A stretch of 64,000 nucleotides of DNA, from contig NZ_CP092106.1 of the NCBI RefSeq assembly GCF_029016485.1, positions 1,116,001 through 1,180,000 of the forward strand. Reading direction: 5' to 3'. Source of the stretch: Vibrio sp. JC009 (GTDB lineage: Bacteria; Pseudomonadota; Gammaproteobacteria; Enterobacterales; Vibrionaceae). Of this stretch, positions 26,456 to 35,533 are shown piece after piece; the first letter of the stretch is position 1, and the number at the start of each line of letters is the position of its first letter. The translations under genes and the position numbers were made by a program. The notes under the pieces are model-generated. The model saw only the letters and a program-made list of their open reading frames with translations, searched no databases and was not told the origin of the DNA.

Positions 26456-27082
26456 TTATCCCTGCCTATCTGTAAACACTGGATTTGTGACTCGTTGTAT
26501 AATTATTTCCATTAGGTCAGACATATCCTTATCGGGGTAGCTTAGTTCATCTTTGATAAAGCTAATATATATGTCTCCGTAATTGATATTTGCCTGGTCG
26601 ATTTTTTCTAATAACTTTGATGATTTCCTATTTACGTGTTGACTAATTCTATCTGATAAATTTGATGCTTTCCCAATGTATAAAGGCGGCAACATAGAAA
26701 CCATCATTTCAAAAACATTTGATATAGATGATATAGCGTCTTCATCATCAAGTAAGGCCTCTAGTTTGTTTATTTTGTTCGGAGTTAAATTTAAAGATTT
26801 AAATGGTGAGTTATAGTCAGATCCTAGAGCATATCTTTTATATATCATAGTGTCGTTATATTTTACAATTTCTTTTTCAAGTACAGGGTATTCTTTGGTG
26901 ATTTTTGTTAAATACTCAATTAAGTCTTCTCTGCTATAGCTTTTAGGTTGAGGCCAATATCTCCAAATATAAACACCAGAGTAATCTGGAAGTTTGTCAA
27001 GTGTAACAGTCAAATTTCGTAGTGATTTTCCTCTCATGGAACGAATATTTTCGAATGATAGTGAATTATATTTTTTTATCAT
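26456..27082 (-). CDS. GIY-YIG-like protein with long insertion
   Basis: This 208-residue protein shows SGVYIW at 35-40 and PLYIGKASNLSDRISQHV at 133-150, with R145 in the usual position after the YIG strand. About 95 residues separate the two strands, far more than the 10-20 usual in GIY-YIG domains, so the fold carries a large helical insertion. A glutamate in SDLMEIIIQR near the C-terminus could bind the metal. It is translated with the DGQHR gene. Family assignment is by motif. Confidence 0.62.
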   Translation of the reverse strand: MIKKYNSLSFENIRSMRGKSLRNLTVTLDKLPDYSGVYIWRYWPQPKSYSREDLIEYLTKITKEYPVLEKEIVKYNDTMIYKRYALGSDYNSPFKSLNLTPNKINKLEALLDDEDAISSISNVFEMMVSMLPPLYIGKASNLSDRISQHVNRKSSKLLEKIDQANINYGDIYISFIKDELSYPDKDMSDLMEIIIQRVTNPVFTDRQG

Positions 27083-27483
27083 ATATGAGTCTTAGCTTAT
27101 ATCAGTCTGTTGAGTGTTGCATTTTTCAGTGAGGTAATCAATATCTAGCATGTTTTTACTTAGATTATTTGATGATAAAGTTCGAATTGCGATGCATATT
27201 TGGATTCGAAAGTACATTAGTAAAAGACAATTTATCTTGCTTTATTCAGATGTGTTTAGCAACTTTAGGATGCATTGTTATATTCTTTGAGTCTGTAACA
27301 TGGCATCAGGTCAACAATGAGAATATTACAAGGATGATAAGTAGTGGGCTCCTTACTTAGTTGGTTACCCTATAGTTTTGCTTATTGTTAGTTACAGATT
27401 TGCATCCATCGTTGAATTACATACAATATTTTTCACGGTTACTTTTTTACTTATCGGCCCTGTCCAAAATTCCTGGAGAAATC
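27083..27483. other. Intergenic region upstream of the dGTPase gene
   Basis: A 63-codon open frame at 27169-27360 has no ribosome-binding site or family signal and is probably chance. The right half holds the dGTPase promoter. No repeat is seen. Confidence 0.4.
27400..27427 (+). promoter_or_regulatory. Probable sigma-70 promoter of dgt
   Basis: TTGCAT at 27400-27405 is separated by 16 bases from TACAAT at 27422-27427, with the start codon about 57 bases downstream. Confidence 0.4.
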
Positions 27484-28953
27484 ATGAACTACCATAAAAA
27501 ACTAAAATCCAACCGATACCGCCAGTCAACAATTCAGGGACGGGTGTTTAACGAAGAAATGGAAAGTGATCGGGGAAGAGCGATTAACTCAGCTGCCGTT
27601 AGGCGCTTACAGCAAAAGACACAGGTTTTTCCACTAGAGGCTAATGCGGCTGTTCGTAGCCGTCTGACTCACTCCCTTGAAGTTCAGCAGGTTGGCCGTT
27701 ACATCAGCAAAACCATATTGAGCAAACTCGCTGAACAGGGACTGGATATTAGTGATTTCTCTGATGGCTTTGTTAGCGCCGTAGAAGTCGCCTGTCTGCT
27801 TCATGATATTGGTAACCCGCCATTTGGACATTTTGGTGAAGAAGCGATTAACCTCTGGACCAAATCTTTTCTGTCTGACGCTATCCGGGAAAGGTTCGAA
27901 GGAGAACTGGACTGCGACAAGCTGATCCAGGATCTTTGCAGTTTCGAAGGCAACGCTCAGGGGATAAGGGTTCTTCACCAACTGCAGGATCTTAATCTGA
28001 CTTACACGCAGCTGGCATGTCTTATCAAATACACGCGCCCGGCGTATGCTGAAAAACCGAAAAAAGGGCATGAATTCGAATACCGGATGAAAAAGCCGGG
28101 CTACTACTTTACCGAAGAGGAACTCCTGACCCAAATAGAGAGTTGCCTGGAAATTGATAAAGGCTGCCGCTTTCCTCTGACATATATTATGGAGGCTGCA
28201 GACGATATCTCATACTGCATTGCAGATTTAGATGATGCCATCGATAAAGGCATTCTTACTGTTGAAAAGCTGCACTCTGAAATAAAAAGAATCTGGGAGT
28301 CATTCAGGGGAGAAGAGGGCATTGATGACACTGTTATTGATGAAGGTTACCTCCTGCGTATAGCGGAAGAAGCCATGAAACGGGCTAAACAGGAAAAGTT
28401 TATTAGCAGCCACGCCTACATCCTTACATTGAGAACCAGACTGGTTAATGATTTGGCTGGCTATGCTGCCACCAGATATGTTGATAATCATGACGCCGTA
28501 TTTAATGGTACGCTGGATGAGTCATTACTGGATGGTAAAGATGAGTATCATGTGGCTACCGAAACATTAAGAAAACTGGCCCAGGAAAATGTTTTCAGCC
28601 ATTATGAAGTGGAGAATCTGGAGCTTAAAGGCTATGCCGTAATTTCCGGGTTACTGAAAATATATTCTTCGTTAATCAATGTTTCCTTTGAAGACTTTAA
28701 AACCTTGGCGGTAGATAACAGGCTAAAATCTAATCCTGTTGCTACCCGGTTATTTCACAAGCTATCAAGCAAACATAAAACAACCTACTTAAAAGCGGTC
28801 GGGGAAATCTATTCTCAAGAGGACAAGATGCTTACTGATAGTGATAAGTTGATGGAGCTTTATCATCGCTCCCGACTGGTCATAGATTACATTAGTGGTA
28901 TGACAGATGGTTTTGCTTTGGAAGAGTACCGAAACCTGAGTGCTGCTGTTTAA
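27484..28953 (+). CDS. dGTPase-like triphosphohydrolase (HD domain)
   Basis: The 489-residue protein hydrolyses dNTPs to deoxynucleoside plus triphosphate if it acts like its family. HD-domain residues are H63 in RSRLTHSLEVQ, and H107/D108 in LLHDIGNPPFGHFGE, with a later D in the YIMEAADDISYCIADLDDA block. The preceding N-terminal sequence (MNYHKKLKSNRY) is the normal start of Dgt-type proteins; the frame is open further upstream to 27385, but homology begins at 27484. It is followed closely by a WYL regulator. dGTPases that deplete dGTP during phage infection are known as a defence strategy, and this accessory location supports that role over housekeeping dgt. Confidence 0.85.
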   Translation: MNYHKKLKSNRYRQSTIQGRVFNEEMESDRGRAINSAAVRRLQQKTQVFPLEANAAVRSRLTHSLEVQQVGRYISKTILSKLAEQGLDISDFSDGFVSAVEVACLLHDIGNPPFGHFGEEAINLWTKSFLSDAIRERFEGELDCDKLIQDLCSFEGNAQGIRVLHQLQDLNLTYTQLACLIKYTRPAYAEKPKKGHEFEYRMKKPGYYFTEEELLTQIESCLEIDKGCRFPLTYIMEAADDISYCIADLDDAIDKGILTVEKLHSEIKRIWESFRGEEGIDDTVIDEGYLLRIAEEAMKRAKQEKFISSHAYILTLRTRLVNDLAGYAATRYVDNHDAVFNGTLDESLLDGKDEYHVATETLRKLAQENVFSHYEVENLELKGYAVISGLLKIYSSLINVSFEDFKTLAVDNRLKSNPVATRLFHKLSSKHKTTYLKAVGEIYSQEDKMLTDSDKLMELYHRSRLVIDYISGMTDGFALEEYRNLSAAV

Positions 28954-29019
28954 GAGCATTTGACATCTAAAGTCAGACCAACCTGGCTAATTCAGACAAT
29001 CAAAGGCAATGAGGGCAAC

Positions 29020-30039
29020 GTGCCAAAAATAGAAGAGACCCGACAAAAAAGCACAATATTACGCAACCTGATCATGCTTGAACGAGTGCGCTCCTATCAC
29101 GCTCCTATGACTACATCAGAGATTTACCAGGCGTTATTAGATGAGGGATACAAAGTATCCAAGCGCACTGTTGAACGCGATCTGCAAAAACTCTGTGAAT
29201 GGGCGGAGCTGGATTATGAAGAGACGCCAAACGGGAATCTCTGGTATCGGGATTCACGTAAATCTGACGTGATCAACATCGTTTCGACTGCGGAAGCTTT
29301 TTTACTTGTTCTGTCGGAAAACCTCCTGCGCAAGATCCTGCCAAATAGCCTGTCTGCAAAATTAGAGAAATTGCTTGGCAAGGCGTCCGCAACATTGGCT
29401 TCTAAGCATCAGTTAACTCGTTGGAATCGAAAAGTCAGTGTGATATCCGATGGTTATCCATTGATTCCGGATGAAAGCCAGCTTTCCGAAGCGCTCAGAG
29501 AGATAATCTACAAAGCGGTACTGGATGAGGAGAAAATTAAGATTGTGTATCAGGGTGCAAAGAGTGAGAGCTGTACTGATTACTCGCTAAACCCCATAGG
29601 GCTTATCATTCGGGACCAAAGCCACTATCTGGCAGCAACGAAGGTTGACTCACCGGAAAAGCCACAGCTGTTTCTGTTCCACCGCATTAAGCACGCAGAG
29701 CGGCTTTACCTGGATATCGTCAAACCTAAAACGTTCAGCTTTGAGTCTTATCTTTCTACAAATCCTACCGGGTGGGTATTAGCTGAAGAGCCAGAGAAAA
29801 TGGTTATGAAGGTTAAAAGGTTCGCCCTGGATGTTCTGACTCACAATAAACTGGCAGAAGATCAGCGATTAGAAAAATTAGATGATGAGTGGTTCAGAGT
29901 AACCTTCACCTGCATTCCTACCTATGATCTTATAGCCTGGGTACTTCGGTATGGCGAGGATGTTGTACTTGAGTCTCCCCAAAGCCTTCGCACTAAAGTT
30001 GCAGATATAGTTACGAACAGTGCAAAGAACTATGCTTGA
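29020..30039 (+). CDS. WYL-domain transcriptional regulator
   Basis: The product has an N-terminal winged helix (TTSEIYQALLDEGYKVSKRTVERDLQKL) and a WYL domain in the middle (IKIVYQGA ... YSLNPIGLIIRDQSHYLAATK), with a C-terminal WCX-type extension. Such regulators repress many phage-defence operons and respond to nucleic-acid or nucleotide ligands. A GTG at 29020 with gaggg five bases upstream is preferred; a TTG at 28960 would add 20 residues. It directly follows the dGTPase gene, so the pair may be a self-regulated defence unit. Confidence 0.8.
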   Translation: MPKIEETRQKSTILRNLIMLERVRSYHAPMTTSEIYQALLDEGYKVSKRTVERDLQKLCEWAELDYEETPNGNLWYRDSRKSDVINIVSTAEAFLLVLSENLLRKILPNSLSAKLEKLLGKASATLASKHQLTRWNRKVSVISDGYPLIPDESQLSEALREIIYKAVLDEEKIKIVYQGAKSESCTDYSLNPIGLIIRDQSHYLAATKVDSPEKPQLFLFHRIKHAERLYLDIVKPKTFSFESYLSTNPTGWVLAEEPEKMVMKVKRFALDVLTHNKLAEDQRLEKLDDEWFRVTFTCIPTYDLIAWVLRYGEDVVLESPQSLRTKVADIVTNSAKNYA

Positions 30040-30115
30040 GAATCCCATCAGCTAACTTTCTCCACCAGGGGGGCGTCCGCCTTTCTCTGAAAAATTTCAA
30101 TCTTATATTTTTACT

Positions 30116-30132
30116 GCGACAGTAATTGTCGC
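30116..30132. promoter_or_regulatory. Inverted repeat downstream of the WYL gene
   Basis: gcgacagtaattgtcgc is a perfect 6-base inverted repeat with a 5-base spacer, 80 bases before the next gene. It could be an operator; the binding protein is unknown. Confidence 0.35.
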
Positions 30133-30211
30133 GGCCCTCCATATACTCAAGTTGTCAACGAATTACGTTCAACAGCAACGGTTTTAAACATAACGAGGGT
30201 TTTCAAAAAGT

Positions 30212-30955
30212 ATGATTGTTTCAGAACAAGAAAAAGACATTCTAAAGTTGATCAGAGATGTATTTGTTAAAGACCCGATGACATGTATAAGCTCAGTCGT
30301 TTTGTTTTTGCTGTTTCATGTGCTGAGCGTTCGCTGGGTTAGGTTTGCTGAAGAGTATGTTTCTGGTTACGGGAGCAATGTTTTCTCTAAAACAATGGTC
30401 GTCCTGCCGTTTTTGTTTTGTTCTTCACTGTTTGTCGTTCTGATGCTGGCATACCTGGGTTACGGGAAAAAAGGAAACATAGCAAAACTTGTTTTTAATG
30501 CAGTGTGCCGCTCTTTTCGAGCACTTCCCGCCCGCTTTTATTTCGTTGGGCTTGTATGCATTTTAATTCCACGATTGTCGTCTTCAGATGTGGGCAGCGT
30601 GCTTGATGATATTGATCTGGGGTTTGTGTCAGTCGCTGTCGTTCTGGTCTCTTTTCTCCTTTATTTACTGATTATCATGAGTCTGATATGCACCATTATT
30701 GATGAAACGGTTTATGAAATCAGGTGGCAGGGAGTAAACCTTCACAGTGATATGAACGGAAGTTTTCGTCCTTTATTTTTTAAAGCTGCTACAGTGTTAG
30801 AAGTTTCATTCTTCATAATCCCTAACTCAGTGTTTTTTGCGGTAGTGCAGGTAACGACAGTATTGCTTTGTATTGGGTGTTTTCTATATCTCACCGGTCA
30901 TAAGCCTCTTGTTAAAGAGCCAAAGTCTTCGGCTGCATTTTCTGTTTCTATTTGA
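30212..30955 (+). CDS. Hypothetical multi-pass membrane protein
   Basis: I do not recognise this 247-residue protein. It has about five hydrophobic segments (near residues 25-45, 65-90, 110-125, 135-165 and 195-225) and short charged ends. It has no transporter motif or signal peptide. It lies upstream of a second small membrane protein, 90 bases away and on the same strand, and the two may be functionally linked. Confidence 0.6.
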   Translation: MIVSEQEKDILKLIRDVFVKDPMTCISSVVLFLLFHVLSVRWVRFAEEYVSGYGSNVFSKTMVVLPFLFCSSLFVVLMLAYLGYGKKGNIAKLVFNAVCRSFRALPARFYFVGLVCILIPRLSSSDVGSVLDDIDLGFVSVAVVLVSFLLYLLIIMSLICTIIDETVYEIRWQGVNLHSDMNGSFRPLFFKAATVLEVSFFIIPNSVFFAVVQVTTVLLCIGCFLYLTGHKPLVKEPKSSAAFSVSI

Positions 30956-31045
30956 ATGCAACATTAGATATCACTCCAGTGAGACCTGGTTTGATTAAAT
31001 ATTTTTCTGATAACAATTTCTTCATTATCCTTTTTAGGAGTTAGC

Positions 31046-31534
31046 GTGGTCGGTATTGCCTTACTGTTTATTTTTGTTGGAATATTTTATGCCTTCAGAA
31101 TTTGGCCATTCATCTTATTGATTATGTTAGTGTATAACTTACTTGGTTGGGTGTGTGATATATATGCATCTTTCTGTTCAACATGGTTGGTTTATTTTTC
31201 CTGGATGTTCCTTTTTTCTTTGTTCGTTTTAGTTGTTGATTTGTTTACTGTAAAAAGAACAGTGTCTTATGCTGTAAGGAAAAACGAATCTGGCTTTGAT
31301 ATAGTTCCATTGTGTGTGTTTGTTTTGCTGATTTCACTTTTAGTGACGTATACATTGGTAAATGCCGGGTTTGGAATTATCTCCTGGAGTGGGATTGTTA
31401 GTGGTATTCAGTATTTTATTGCTTATTTAATATCAATTTTTATTACGCTTATTTTTATTGTTTTTCCAATATTGGTGATTTATATGCAGTTTTCTGAAAT
31501 ATGTAACTCCAGAGAGGATCTACAGTTAGGTTAG
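31046..31534 (+). CDS. Hypothetical membrane protein
   Basis: This 162-residue protein begins at a GTG (31046) with aggag at 31036-31040. It is almost entirely hydrophobic, with about four membrane segments, and a short charged loop after FTVKRTVSYAVRKNE. I cannot name a family. The next gene, encoding the SWIM protein, starts 27 bases after its stop. Confidence 0.58.
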   Translation: MVGIALLFIFVGIFYAFRIWPFILLIMLVYNLLGWVCDIYASFCSTWLVYFSWMFLFSLFVLVVDLFTVKRTVSYAVRKNESGFDIVPLCVFVLLISLLVTYTLVNAGFGIISWSGIVSGIQYFIAYLISIFITLIFIVFPILVIYMQFSEICNSREDLQLG

Positions 31535-31561
31535 CAATACTGTGATGACAAGAGGCAAATA

Positions 31562-33256
31562 ATGAAAAAAGAACAAACAATCAACTTCGATATGGATGAA
31601 TTCCTGCGTAGAGCCGGCGATCTGACTTTTGCCAGAGGCATTGCATTGGTTAAAAACGGATGTGTTCGTCATCTGCATTCACAAGGCGATACTGTTTTTG
31701 CGACGGTAGACGGGACGCTTGAATATAAAGTGCAGATAAGCCGAGATACCCCGGTTTCTTGCTATTGCACATGTCCGGCAGCGGAATATCAGGATATATG
31801 CAAGCACGCTGTTGCCGTTGCTATGCAGACAAACCTTACACCACCGGAAGTTATCGACGAGAAAGAGATCATTCATAGCTATCTTAGCCAACAGGCACCA
31901 GATGAACTGATAGATATTATCATGGGCTTTTTAAAAAAAGACGAAGCACACTGGAACAGTTGGTTGCTCAGAGCTCAGGCGAGTATAGATATTCCGACGC
32001 TAAAGCAGCTCAAAAGTTGGGTGGATGATGCTCTTCCACAGGAAGAGCTATGGGGGTGGGGAGAGTCATCGGGATATTTTCAGGATGCAGAAATCCAGTT
32101 CGAAGCTATCTGGAATGTGTTTGGCCTGGTGACGACTAAAGACCAGTGGGAGCTGATTCAGTACATCATTGATCGTTTGAATCTGGTGTTAGAGAGGATT
32201 GATGACTCAGATGGTTCGAGGTTTGGTCTTGAGAGGGTAATAGCTGAAAAAATGCCGGTCATATTTGATCGTCTTGACTGGAGTCAGGAGAAAAAGGCTC
32301 AGTGGCTGGCAGATCGTCTGGTTGATGATGAGTATGATGTATTTCCCTCTATCGAAGAGTGCTTCGCTGATGTTTACTCCAGCAATGAGGTATTTATAAG
32401 CCTTTGTCAGAAAAATCTTGAGAAGCTATGTGCTTTGGGTGATGAAAAATCATACTGGAAGGCCAAAAATTATGCCGCTCCATTGCTTGCTCTTGCCCGG
32501 CAGTCAGGTGAATGGAGAAAGGAAGTCAGTATCAAGGCTATGTTGGCCCGGCGAACAAGGGAGTATCTGGCTTTGAGTAAGTTCTGCCGGGAACATAACG
32601 AATTATTAGATGCTGAAAGTTGGCTGATAAAAGCCCGAAGAGTAGCGAATGCAGGTTATGAAACGGATGCTTGTGACAGGGAAGAGGTCATTGTCAGAGA
32701 AGCCATGGGCGAGTATCAGAGTGCCTGGAAACTGGCAAACCGGGTTTTCGAGTCATCTCCAAGCTTTAGCGAATACCTTCGACTTAACCAAATTCGTAAG
32801 CGCTGTGAAATTGATGATCCTGCGCTTCTTTCGCGAGTTGAGGATTTATTAAAACAGGCTTATCAGGAGCCAGATGGAAGGTATGTTTCTCATCAAAGTG
32901 ATGATCTTGTGAGGTTTTATATAGATCAGAGCCGACTGGATGAGGCGTGCGTATGGGTGGAAACGCATAAAGTGGGCTCGAATGCACTAATAGAGCTGGC
33001 AAATGAAGTCCTCAATGACAACCCTGAAACTGCAATGAGATACTATTTTCGAACAGTGACTGCTACGATTGAACAAACTCACAATAGCGCTTATGAAAAA
33101 GCGCTCCGTTATCTTCAATCTCTGGAAAAGCGATTAGAACCACTCCCTGAAGTAAAGAGAGCGTTTTATGAGAACGTAGGAAAACTTGCCACAAAGTACA
33201 AGCGAAAACGAAATATGTTCAAGTTGCTTAAAAGCAGCTATGCAAAATACGTATAA
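31562..33256 (+). CDS. SWIM zinc-finger protein
   Basis: The 564-residue protein has an N-terminal SWIM zinc finger: CYCTC near 67-71 with the ligand pair C80/H82 in DICKHA, fitting C-x-C-xn-C-x-H. SWIM domains bind DNA or proteins. The remaining 450 residues are predicted to be helical repeats (ESWLIKARRVANAGYETD type, TPR-like). Similar SWIM proteins accompany SNF2 helicases, but no helicase is next to this one. The function is unknown. Confidence 0.72.
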   Translation: MKKEQTINFDMDEFLRRAGDLTFARGIALVKNGCVRHLHSQGDTVFATVDGTLEYKVQISRDTPVSCYCTCPAAEYQDICKHAVAVAMQTNLTPPEVIDEKEIIHSYLSQQAPDELIDIIMGFLKKDEAHWNSWLLRAQASIDIPTLKQLKSWVDDALPQEELWGWGESSGYFQDAEIQFEAIWNVFGLVTTKDQWELIQYIIDRLNLVLERIDDSDGSRFGLERVIAEKMPVIFDRLDWSQEKKAQWLADRLVDDEYDVFPSIEECFADVYSSNEVFISLCQKNLEKLCALGDEKSYWKAKNYAAPLLALARQSGEWRKEVSIKAMLARRTREYLALSKFCREHNELLDAESWLIKARRVANAGYETDACDREEVIVREAMGEYQSAWKLANRVFESSPSFSEYLRLNQIRKRCEIDDPALLSRVEDLLKQAYQEPDGRYVSHQSDDLVRFYIDQSRLDEACVWVETHKVGSNALIELANEVLNDNPETAMRYYFRTVTATIEQTHNSAYEKALRYLQSLEKRLEPLPEVKRAFYENVGKLATKYKRKRNMFKLLKSSYAKYV

Positions 33257-33392
33257 CGTCATTTTGGGGACTTAAATAAAGATATCCAGGAATAAATATA
33301 AAAAGTTCATTAAAATACATAGCATTTAGAGCATATCTCAGATAAATTCTTACTTTGCATTATCGAGTTTTTTATTTCTATCTGGAGTGAAT

Positions 33393-33968
33393 ATGGTTAG
33401 TGGTGTAAGAGTTTTTGATACTGTTTTAGATGGAAGAAATCGCAGAGATACGGTTACAAGAAATTCTGCTGATTTCTGGAAACCTTTCTGCAAATCTGCA
33501 AATTGGGACTTTAGCTACGAAAGAGTTCACTCACTGAAAGACCTTGAATTTTTTCTTTCGCGGAAAATAAAGGAAGATGTTATTATTTTTTCCGGCCATG
33601 GAAATGAAGAGGGATTTGAACTTTCAAACGGAGAGGTATTTGATGGAAGTAACTTGAAGGCTCTATCGAAGAAGAATCATGATAAAGTAATTATTTTTTC
33701 ATCATGCCTTATTGGAAAAAATGAACAGCTTTGTGAGGATTTTAAATCGTATTTTTCCGCCCAAGCTGTTTTTGCGTATAGACATCTTATGCTGGATAGA
33801 TATTGTTTCTTAAATGAGTCTATCTTGCTTACGTCAATGGAGCATCAGTTCAATAGAGGAAAAAAAAGCTTTACCTACAATGATTTCATAAACTTTCAAT
33901 TACAGACTGACTTTATGAAAAATATGAACGAGAAGCACGTAAAGTTGCACCCTATGGTGATGGTTTGA
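33393..33968 (+). CDS. Small caspase-like (CHAT-type) protein
   Basis: This 191-residue protein shows a caspase-hemoglobinase fold signature: VIIFSGHGNEEG (63-74) with catalytic-type H69, and KVIIFSSCLIG (98-108) with nucleophile-type C105. The order and spacing match CHAT and other clan CD peptidases, though it is shorter and lacks an obvious sensor domain. The ATG at 33393 is preferred because ggag lies 5 bases upstream; a GTG at 33387 also exists. The neighbours are orphans. If active it could be a processing or suicide protease, but that is inference. Confidence 0.58.
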   Translation: MVSGVRVFDTVLDGRNRRDTVTRNSADFWKPFCKSANWDFSYERVHSLKDLEFFLSRKIKEDVIIFSGHGNEEGFELSNGEVFDGSNLKALSKKNHDKVIIFSSCLIGKNEQLCEDFKSYFSAQAVFAYRHLMLDRYCFLNESILLTSMEHQFNRGKKSFTYNDFINFQLQTDFMKNMNEKHVKLHPMVMV

Positions 33969-34092
33969 CAGACGATATCCGATAGTTTCTACCACACTGA
34001 ATCTAAAGTTACTTCAAATGACCTGAATTCTGGCCAAAAGCGTAATGAAAGGAATTCACAGTTTTGGTATAACTCGCCTGAAATATCAATTA

Positions 34093-34135
34093 GACAAAAG
34101 AGCAGTAAACGTCAAAAGTTTGCTGCTCTTTTGTC
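34093..34135 (+). terminator. Hairpin terminator-like structure
   Basis: gacaaaagagcag pairs perfectly with ctgctcttttgtc (13 bases) around an inner loop that can extend the stem. A T-rich strand lies within the right arm. It ends the transcript of the caspase-like gene. Confidence 0.5.
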
Positions 34136-34169
34136 GATCATATGATTCGTAAAACAGACAGGTGAAAAT

Positions 34170-34784
34170 ATGGGTGTGATTAGAAGAAAAGCTATTGATG
34201 AAGTAATGATGCTTAATCATAAGCAACTGGCTTTATTGTGTTTATATATCAGTACCAGAGATACCGCTCTTGAGTATAGCACTCAGGTATCTCGGTTTAA
34301 GTTGAAAGAAGAGTTTTTTTCAAAGCTAATCAACATGCCTTTGAGTCACGAAGATAGGGCGAAAATAATCCGGGAATTTAATAAATTGGGCTGGGAAGTT
34401 GCTATTAATGTGGATTATTGGTTGCTGTTCGCAAGTGAGTGCTATGATTCTTGGAGAGAAGTTAATCTGGAAGAAGATGACGAGCTAGTGAAGCAACTAT
34501 TAAGGGATAGTAATCCAGATGGTGGTTTGGGTGAGTTATTTCTTGCGAGTAGCCCGAATTCTACAGCAAGGTTTTTCGGGGTGTCTGATGAAGACTTGAA
34601 GGATAGGCTCATTGACCTGGTAATAAATGATCTTCCGGAAGAAATTCAGGATGAGTTCTACGAAACCGAAGATGTAAGCCTTATCAATTTAGAAGGTGTT
34701 GAGTTGCAAGATGATGATCATACTTTTTGGCAGTATGTTATTTATTATCTTTCTGAAAATAAACGTATAACGCTGACTAAATAG
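34170..34784 (+). CDS. Hypothetical protein
   Basis: This 204-residue protein is not recognised. It is acidic, with predicted helices and no membrane segment. The start has a ribosome-binding site (aggtg six bases upstream). It is transcribed alone: a hairpin precedes it and a terminator follows at 34818. The C-terminal half contains DLPEEIQDEFYETEDVS. Confidence 0.6.
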   Translation: MGVIRRKAIDEVMMLNHKQLALLCLYISTRDTALEYSTQVSRFKLKEEFFSKLINMPLSHEDRAKIIREFNKLGWEVAINVDYWLLFASECYDSWREVNLEEDDELVKQLLRDSNPDGGLGELFLASSPNSTARFFGVSDEDLKDRLIDLVINDLPEEIQDEFYETEDVSLINLEGVELQDDDHTFWQYVIYYLSENKRITLTK

Positions 34785-34817
34785 TTTTTATTTCTATATT
34801 CACTCATCTAAAACTTC

Positions 34818-34841
34818 AAGGCTCCTTCGGGAGCCTTTTAA
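34818..34841 (+). terminator. Rho-independent terminator
   Basis: aaggctcc and ggagcctt form an 8-base stem around the tetraloop ttcg, followed by tttaat. UUCG-type loops are among the most stable. Confidence 0.85.
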
Positions 34842-34870
34842 TTGTTACATATATTAAAAAGGATATGGCT

Positions 34871-35476
34871 ATGATTAAAGGTATCGCACTTCCAATTGCA
34901 TTTAATTGCAACTTTAGAGGTGAGAGGTATAAGGAGGTTAATCTTTATTTCTCTTTTGTACCTATAGATTACAAAGAAATAGATATTATTAATGTAGATC
35001 GGACTAAAAGTAGAGATGTCAAATTGTTAAAGGGTAATCTTTATCAAGAATATCATTACCTCTTGCCTTACAAAACAAAATCTACTAGTGGCTATGAAGC
35101 TCCACCTGGTAAAAGGTTTAATATAGGATTAATCGATAAAAATCCTACGACAGCTACGTTATTCAATAAAATTGCTTTGATGCCTTGTCTTAGTAGGAAT
35201 TTAGAGCCTTTACTTGAACTGACGGGGTATCCTGATTTTTATATTGGACTGGAATATGATAGATTTTTCCTATATATAAAGAGAAATATGGGAGAATATA
35301 CAATGGTTCCTGCACAAGATGAATCCATTTCTTGTTGGAATGAGTATGCACACCCTCATATTTCATATCATGGCGAGAATAATCCTGAGACATATGAAAG
35401 TATTAATTGGGAAGAGGTAATAAAAGACTTGGGTTTTATTGAGTCTGAATATATAAAAAACAAATTAGACATTTAG
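34871..35476 (+). CDS. Hypothetical protein
   Basis: The 201-residue product is not recognised. It begins MIKGIALPIAFNCNF, with aaaaagg about eight bases before the ATG at 34871; the first ATG, 34865, is too close. It is rich in aromatic and basic residues and lacks membrane segments. The base composition is more AT-rich than its neighbours, suggesting recent transfer. Confidence 0.58.
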   Translation: MIKGIALPIAFNCNFRGERYKEVNLYFSFVPIDYKEIDIINVDRTKSRDVKLLKGNLYQEYHYLLPYKTKSTSGYEAPPGKRFNIGLIDKNPTTATLFNKIALMPCLSRNLEPLLELTGYPDFYIGLEYDRFFLYIKRNMGEYTMVPAQDESISCWNEYAHPHISYHGENNPETYESINWEEVIKDLGFIESEYIKNKLDI

Positions 35477-35533
35477 CATTGTATGAGATGTTTTAGTTGT
35501 TATGGTAGCGCGCCTGAGAAAGTGATTATTATC

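Noticed and set aside
27169..27360. 63-codon open frame upstream of the dGTPase gene
   Set aside because: No ribosome-binding site, no family signal, and it ends inside a probable promoter region.
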